Source: Cryptomeria japonica (taxonomy: Eukaryota > Streptophyta > Pinopsida > Cupressales > Cupressaceae). From it: 64,000 nucleotides of DNA. The DNA is taken from NCBI RefSeq assembly GCF_030272615.1, contig NC_081415.1, forward strand, positions 420,722,257-420,786,256, in the 5' to 3' direction. The translations under genes and the position numbers were made by a program. The stretch's first letter is position 1, and every line of letters starts with the position of its first letter. Of this stretch, positions 57,490-64,000 are shown one piece after another. The notes under the pieces were generated by a model. That model had not been told where the DNA came from. It did not search any database and saw only the letters and a program-made list of their open reading frames with translations.

Positions 57490-60040
57490 GATTATGTTAA
57501 CATGATCCTCGACCTAAGAAATGCATCCTATTGTAGGACCATAATCAAAGGTGACATTATTATAGTTGATGTTATTGGTAGTATGATCTTGATTTGCGTT
57601 AGAAGTACTTGCTTCCCCTTGTTGCTTGGGAAGGTCATCCTTGTACATGCCAAGACTAGCATTAGGTGATTTTCTTGTGAGAGGATTGATAGCAATCTTA
57701 CCCTGGTCAATGAGGTCTTGAACCAGGTGTTTCAACTTCATGCATTTGTTTGTATGATGACCTTTGACACGGTGATAAGAATAATGTTAATTTTATTTAT
57801 ACCAATCAAGCTTAGGTTTAGAGTCATCAAATGGTTGCATTTGAGGATACACCACCATGTTATGTTGTTCCATGCATTTGAATATAACATCTAACGGTTC
57901 ATCCGTGGCGTGAACTGTCGGTGAGGATCATTGTTACCTATGGTGCATGAAAAGCCTAAGAGACTGTGATATTGTTGGTCCTATTAGCCTATGCATTTGA
58001 TGGTTGCACTTGTGGAGGATTGACATACTACTATGGTGATAGATTTTTGCACGTTTGTGGGGGTGGAGGCTTTGCGGCCATGATCATTTGTACTATCCTA
58101 GAATTAGTAACCCCATCACTCACGAGGTTTTTATTCTTATTCTGATACCATTGTCTGCCATTATTAGGATTATCAAAATACTCTTTATAGAGATTGATGA
58201 GTCCTTTGTCAATTAAAGCTTGCTTGACAGAGGGTCCTTTGGACATGATATCCTTGAAAATAATTGCATAGTTTTATCAAATGTGAAATGCAAGCTTTGG
58301 ATGAAGGTTATTTATGAAAATCGGGATCAATTGAGTATCAGGGACCATGCAAGGGAGACAACCAACGAGTTATCTCCATCATTGAACATAATCAAGGAGG
58401 TTCTCGCCACCTTTCTATTTTTCCTAACATAGGTCAAGCATGGAGATGTCATTTTGTATGTTGTAATGATATTGTGCCATGAAACATTTAGATAAATTGA
58501 CAAAAATATTGATGATGCCAAATGGCAATTTGGAGAACCATTCTAATGAAGAATCATTGAGACTCTTCAGAAACAGTCGTAGAAGATAGTTATCATACCA
58601 CAACACCTCTTGACAAGCCATAAAGAACTCATTGACATGATGACATGGGTCTCCTTTCCCCTTGTATTTGTTGAACTTTGGCATTTCAAAATGATTGGGA
58701 AAAGGAATCGCAATGATGGACTTGTTGAATGGGTAAAGACAGAGTTCCTCGAACTTGAAGACCTATTCAGAGATATTCTTCTATAGAATTTTAAGAGTAG
58801 CTTTCATTTCCTCCCATTTGGTATTCACCAAGAAGGGATCAGGAGAGGGTGTAGCTGATTGATATCAAGGTACCTGATGTGACATTTGTTGAGACTCAAG
58901 ATAACCTTATTGGTGTGGTGGGTTTTGATAACTAGCGATGTTTTGATAACCCAGAATTTGTTGTTGACCAAAAGGTTGTTGTTGATATTGGGGTATTTGT
59001 GAATGAATAGATGCATTCTATTTAGGGGCACCAAGTGGTTGTTGATGTTGTTGATTTTGAAATTGTTGGATTTGTGGTGCACTTCCTTGTGGGTAACTAC
59101 CCCCTATGTAATTGGGATACACATTGGATTGAGTGTTTCCTAATGGAGGATTTTGATTTGCGCCACTTTGCACATGGTGTGTATTCATGACTACATAGGA
59201 GGTAGGCAGCACTTGCAAGCAACTGAATCACGATTGTGAAACAACCAATCGGACAGTTACTTGAGGTTGATATTGGTTCATGCCAACAACTTGTGGCATT
59301 GATTGAATGGGTGGGGGTATGTATGATGAAGATATTGTGGAATGCATTCCCCTAGTCAGGATCTACGTAGCGGATGTGAGAGGGTAGCCTAGCATCCATA
59401 TAGTGTTACTTACAACTTGTAGCATTTATTGAACAAGTGGGGGTATAGATGATGATGATGATGATGGCGTCATGTAATTCATGCCCCAATTCGAGACCTA
59501 TATGGTAGAGGAGGAAGGATAGCCTAGCATTCTGGTGGTCCAAAATGACATTTGTGCAGAAGGCACATTGATGGGTCAAGAGACCGGATTGGTGAAAGGT
59601 GTGACTTGCATCACACTTGATGTCATGGGTGCCTGTGTCATCGATGGTAGTAAGGTAGAGAGTTGTGTGGATAGCATGTTAACTAGTAAATTATAAATGG
59701 TACCTCTTATCGATGCAGGCCCTTGCCACTTAGCATAAAATGATTGATAGTGTTGCGTAAGGGAATCTCTAGGCACTTGCATACATGATATGGGTATGTC
59801 TCTTTGCGACAGCGTTAGTGAGGGTAATGTGATTTGTTGAGGTAATTCTTGTTGACTAGCAGTTACGAGGAAATCAGGTGATGTGATATTCATGCCACTT
59901 GAGACCATGTTAGCGAAGATGAGGTCCTTACGGGCTTTCATGATCTCGTCGATCATTTGGGCATTATCAGTGTTAGCTAAGAATTGACCAACGAGATTGA
60001 TTTGGCAATCTGTGTTGTCGGGTTAATTTACCATGGTGTC
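57490..60040 (-). pseudogene. element E gag
   Basis: The ATG at 59956 (MIDEIMKARKDLIFANMVSS) or an upstream codon starts it. A long Pro/Gln/Ser-rich part follows (59200-58830: QIQQFQNQQHQQPLG), then the gag core FNKYKGKGDPCHHVNEFFMA, LRLFLKSLNDSSLEWFSKLP and YHYNIQNDISMLDLC (58680-58430). A knuckle remnant (YHRVKGHHTNKCMKLKHLVQ, 57780-57710) and DLIDQGKIAINPL end it. At least ten stops break the frame. It contains an internal 126-bp duplication. Confidence 0.85.
59290..59541. repeat. 126-bp (42-codon) duplication inside element E gag
   Basis: ACTTGTGGCATTGATTGAA at 59289 recurs as ACTTGTAGCATTTATTGAA at 59415, with matching ends (AGCCTAGCATYC at 59389 and 59521). It encodes two repeats of a WGMNYMTPSSSSSSIPP-like unit, so it keeps the frame. 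The second copy holds a (GAT)5 run. Confidence 0.8.
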
Positions 60041-60929
60041 ATCTGAGATGGTTGGATTAAGTGTCTCATATGTGAGGAATATTTCCCACCATGGTGGGAT
60101 TAACAACCAACTCAGGGTTTTGTTGTGGGGTTGTGAACCCTAATCCCAACTAGGATGATTCTTCCATAGCCTATCTAGATTTGGACCCAGTAGTGACGGG
60201 CATGAACTACATGAGACAAGAATATTGTGAAAGAAAAGATCAAGAGACTAGACTGACTGACCAACCTGATTGCATGAGTGAGGAAAAGATGACCTAGAAC
60301 ATGAAAAGATATTGTCTGATTTAGAGAAAAGTGACACTGATTTAAGTTCAGAAGGATACACCAAAACAAAAAAAAATAGTAAGGTAAAGCAATGTGGATC
60401 AAACCTCTAGCTCAAGGTGATAAGATCACAATGAATTATGAGATGATGACCTAGAGACATGATATAGCCCCATGGAAGATGATAAATGATAATCATCGTG
60501 AAAGAAAGATTCAGACTATCTAATCAAGATCAAGACCACTGAAAATCCCAAAAGGGAACAGAAGATCGTAGATTGATGAATGGAAGGTGAACAAGACAGA
60601 AGAGTGATATGATGAAAGATCAACTCCAAATGGACAACTGATAGCTCGGTGATGCAAGTCAGTCGACAACATGAATCAAACATGCTAGGAAAAAGATTAC
60701 TCAGATAGAATTTCACCAGCGTAACGACGCTAGATAAACTAGAGCCCCTAGAACAAGGTACTGCTAAAGGTACGACAACTTCAAAGCTAAATACAAACAA
60801 AATTCTGATGGTGTGACGACAACTACACTCACGAGATGAGAAAACTGAGCATACCTGACGTAAAAGATCGAACGAATGTGAGATGAAATGGCACAATTTT
60901 TCCAGCACAACCAAATGAAAACAACAAAC
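60041..60929 (-). other. element E leader, part 1
   Basis: No domain is visible. Short open frames on both strands do not resemble anything known to me. A region of this length between 5' LTR and gag is common in Tat/Ogre elements. Confidence 0.4.
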
Positions 60930-61440
60930 TTGCTAAAAGAAAAAGCAATCCCGCTAGAAAAGGTCACAGACACGCTAGAGCAGATAGGATGGGATGACTT
61001 AACTTGGAAAACAAATAACATAGTGACAACAAAGACAACGAACCCACAAGAACTGGCAGCAAACCCACTAGAATAGGATGCAAACTCACTAGACTAGAAA
61101 GGATTGACTGACTTGACTATAGAATCAGACAGCATAACGACACTAAAGACAACGAACCCGCAGAACTGGCACTGGACCCACTAGAATAGGATGCAAACTC
61201 ACTAGACTAGAAAGGATTGACTGACTTGACTATAAAATTAGACGGCATAATGGCACCAAAGGCAACGAACCCGCTAGAACTGATAGCAACTCCACTAGAA
61301 CAAGATGCAAACTCGCTAGACTAGAAAGGATTGACCGACTTGACTATAAAATCGTACAGCATAACGACACTAAAGACAACGAACCTGCTAGAATTGGCAA
61401 CAAACCTACTACAATAGGATGAAAACTTTCTATATGAAGT
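60930..61440. repeat. 114-bp tandem repeat in the leader, about 4.5 copies
   Basis: AGACTAGAAAGGATTG recurs at 61091, 61204 and 61318, with a diverged copy at about 60977 and traces near 61432, so the period is 113-114 bp. Each unit contains GACAACGAACCCGC and AACTGGCA-type words. Confidence 0.85.
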
Positions 61441-63190
61441 GGCAAAACCATTGGACCAAACTGGATAGTATGACTGAAGAACAAAAGATCAAACCTGCCG
61501 AAATAAGGACCGATCCCATGTGTTTGAGTTGCAAACCTGTGGCTTTATAAAATGACAGTGACTATGATGATTATGTCAATTCTAGCTCAAAATTGGTAGC
61601 ATTCCCACTATCATAGACTATGAACCCACTATACTATACTACAAACCCACTATACTGAGATTTTGACAAAAGACTTTGACACCAAACACAACAAGCATGA
61701 AAGAAGACTAAAAAATGAAAATGAACAATCAAGTACTTCCTAGGATAGTCAAAGAGAGTATGTGTTGAATCTCCTAGCCTATAATACCACATTCAAATGG
61801 ATAGATAGAAGCCTAACAGCACTAGCTCCACCCTCAGCACACACTTCTCAGGCATACCAAGCTTTGAAACCCTAGGTAATCACTTCCCAGTGGATTTTCT
61901 ATCTTGAATTGAGGGGTACATGAGGAGTATCTCTAGTATGCACGTATCACAACACCTCAATCAACACATAGAAGGATTGGGGATACTAAAAATAGTTTGG
62001 CTCATAGTGGATGAACTTTCAAGGTAAATCAGGTGGTCATACATGTGGTGGCTAGCTCATTTAAGAGATATCCCAACCCGTAGAATGCAGACTTTACACA
62101 TCTACCACACAAGCACCAAGGGATTTTGACTTTCGTCAAGACCATAAAGGTATTTGCATAATGATACTGAGGGAAACCATCGGTATGCCACAACATCACC
62201 AGTTGATTTATAGCTTTCACTAAAATCATAAATATTTATATAGCGGACCGAAAGAAAGTACCACTTGGGTCATTCTCCCCTCACCTGGTCTTATAGGCTA
62301 CTCGGCGAGACAAACCCTCTAACTTAGAAAATAAAATCAAGTTTCGCTAACACTTTTCTCTTTCACCTATGACCATGAGAGCCAGAGGGAGAGGATAGTG
62401 TGTGTTAGCAATAGGACCACTCTACATGTGCACAAGTGTGCCAAAAATGAAAGACATGGTGTTCATTTCCTTTAACTGAATTGAAGTGTGCCTAATTAAC
62501 AAAAAAAAAGATGCAAAAATTAAAATACAATAAAGGAAATAACGATTGTCTTAGCGAAACCTCTTCTTTAGTGATCCTACAACAAACCATTAGTGTTTAG
62601 AAGCATGGGGATCTTCTTATCGCTCGATTTACTACACCCATGTTAGCGAAATCATACAACATGCAAGTTAGCCGATTAGTCAAAAAAATAGCATTCTGGA
62701 AAATTGACATAAATGGTAATTGCACGAACCCACTATTTCACACTACAAACCCACTATTTTAATGATGGAAAAATGTGAACCTGCTACTTCCTATAGAAAA
62801 CCTGCTATTTCAAATATCCAACCCACTATTTCACAGTGCAGATATAAAATTGAAAAGATAAAACGTGAATCCGCTATTTAACAGTTCAAACCTGCTACTG
62901 TGTAAAAAAATAAGAAAAGAATTTACATATTCCCAAGAGATAAACTGACAAGAATTTATACCTTCCATACGAATATGATAGCACATTCCTGTTGGTTCAG
63001 GTAGCATTCCCGCCATTTCTAGAAGTGAACCCTTTGTTTCATAAAACTTCAAGATCAATGAAATAGACTTCTACCGAGGAGGAAATCTGCGTGTAGATTC
63101 ACATTTTTTCCTACAAGTGCTCAATATCTATCAAAAAACACACTTAAACAACAAAAAATGCTAGAATGACCTATGAAGTAGGTCCCACCA
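61441..63190 (-). other. element E leader, part 2
   Basis: AT-rich, no gene recognised. A short word AACCYRCTATTTCA recurs in 62727-62905 (at least seven times) and as AACCCACTATACT at 61620-61660. This may be a degenerate remnant of the same kind of unit as in the 114-bp array. Confidence 0.45.
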
Positions 63191-63199
63191 GGCGTGCCA
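63191..63199 (-). promoter_or_regulatory. primer-binding site of the right-edge Tat element
   Basis: The reverse complement TGGCACGCC, continued by TGGTGGGACC, is the sequence typically found next to the 5' LTR of Tat/Ogre elements (tRNA-Arg type). It lies 5 bp from the LTR. Confidence 0.65.
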
Positions 63200-63204
63200 G
63201 GAAT

Positions 63205-64000
63205 TGTGTGATGAAAATGTGCATGCAAATACTAAGGACAAAAAAGAAAAGCTAATTAATCAAGAAAACACAATACATCATACACCTCAAGATTAGAATG
63301 TTGAAACCAAAACAAGTATAAAAATGATAACATAAAATTCAAACCAAATGCCCGCTTCGATTTGATTATTCCATGATTTAATGTAAGCTCATGACGTAGC
63401 TTAGAACGCTCAATTATACTCCATCATGTTGATGCAATGATAAATGGATTGATGGATGAAAATGAAGAAGGATGAGTTGAGTAGTGATTTCTACAGAGTA
63501 ACGATATGGTTGAATGAAGATGGATCATTTGGTCTAAAATGAGGGGGATTAAATAGGATGAGAGAAGAAGGATGATGGATTCCCAAATGCAACACTTGTC
63601 CTCAAGGAAGACAAGTGGAATGCCAAAGAGAGCCAAGTGGAAGAAGATTCCACACTTGTCTTCAAAGAGGACAAGTGGCTCAAAGGGAAAAGACAATTGT
63701 CCCAAAGGAGGGACACATGTCTTGGGAAGGAATGACATGTGTCTCCAAGGACACATGTCTATTTGGGGAATAACCATGCAAATAAAAGAATATCTTCCTA
63801 ATAAATAGGAAAATTAGTTAGAATGTGCACATATGGGAAGATGCTAGAAGGGATATGATAAGGTTGGTTAGGAAGGATGACTAGGATAGGGTAGTTAGAA
63901 CCCAGGGGTAAGGATAAGGGGATGGTTAGATGGGGGGTTAGGTTAGAAGTTGGTTAGAATATAGGAGTAAAGTGACATATTTAAATAATCATTTAATTAT
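63205..64000 (-). mobile_element. 5' LTR of a Tat-like element, runs off the window
   Basis: On the plus strand it starts TGTGTGATG (minus end CATCACA). On the minus strand a CCTATTTAATCC TATA-like box is at about 63547-63558. U3 holds a row of short inverted repeats (63593-63759) and TTTAATTAT-type blocks at the window edge, as in the LTR at 5925. Its sequence does not match the LTR at 48808-50916. Confidence 0.65.

Noticed and set aside
60516-61021. Minus-strand frames of 132 and 85 codons in the leader
   Set aside because: No motif, Ser/Phe-rich bias of AT-rich sequence, and overlap with the tandem array.
1-64000. A host protein-coding gene with introns
   Set aside because: Every recognisable domain in the window is a transposon domain or the PMD gene; I saw no conserved host exon pairs with splice sites.

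Overview
This window looks like intergenic DNA from a large, repeat-rich plant genome. Every recognisable coding segment belongs to a plant retrotransposon family: Ty1/copia with tRNA-iMet-type primer sites and CAAAGGGGG-type polypurine tracts, Ty3/gypsy including a chromodomain element and Tat-type elements with a second RNase H, and L1-type LINEs with DUF4283 and a C-terminal RNase H. There is also a plant mobile domain (PMD) gene. I found no intact host gene, rRNA, canonical tRNA gene, CRISPR array or bacterial feature. Many old, nested, uncleared insertions would suit a gymnosperm or another giant plant genome, but the species cannot be read from the sequence.

Layout. 1-2640: 3' part of a plus-strand Ty3/gypsy chromovirus (integrase, chromodomain, start of 3' LTR). 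3190-7278: end of a plus-strand Tat-like element whose 3' LTR (5925) is preceded by a polypurine tract and, in antisense, a broken PMD gene plus two tandem arrays. 7279-8141: copia LTR remnant. 8142-30870: a nested stack. A minus-strand gypsy integrase (8142-8319 and about 30629-30870) is split by element C (LTRs 8320-24989 and 29406-30628). C's left LTR is split by copia A (8748-24058), and copia A's pol is split by an 8-kb L1 LINE (12095-20026) that carries a third ORF. 30866-42460: two decayed minus-strand gypsy gag/protease remnants, one split by copia B (35113-41860), the best-preserved element here, with a perfect 5-bp TSD.

42470-48045: copia RT fragment split by a solo LTR, a LINE ORF1 fragment, and a second LTR of the same solo-LTR family in the opposite orientation. 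48480-60040: a plus-strand copia LTR remnant, then the 3' side of a minus-strand Tat element E. E contains a 3' LTR (itself split by a C-family solo LTR with TSD CTTAC), a coiled-coil extra ORF, integrase, archaeal-type RNase H, RNase H, RT, protease and gag. 60040-63190: long leader with a 114-bp tandem array. 63191-64000: primer-binding site and the start of a 5' LTR that runs off the window.

The elements do not work together as a pathway; the order of events is read from who interrupts whom. Nearly all ORFs are broken by stops and frameshifts. Many of the stops fit single C-to-T or G-to-A changes, as expected for methylated, silenced plant DNA. The most unusual items are the antisense PMD gene before the Tat 3' LTR, the third ORF inside the LINE, the extra coiled-coil ORF whose stop codon abuts an LTR, and the stem-loop or motif arrays in LTR U3/U5 regions.
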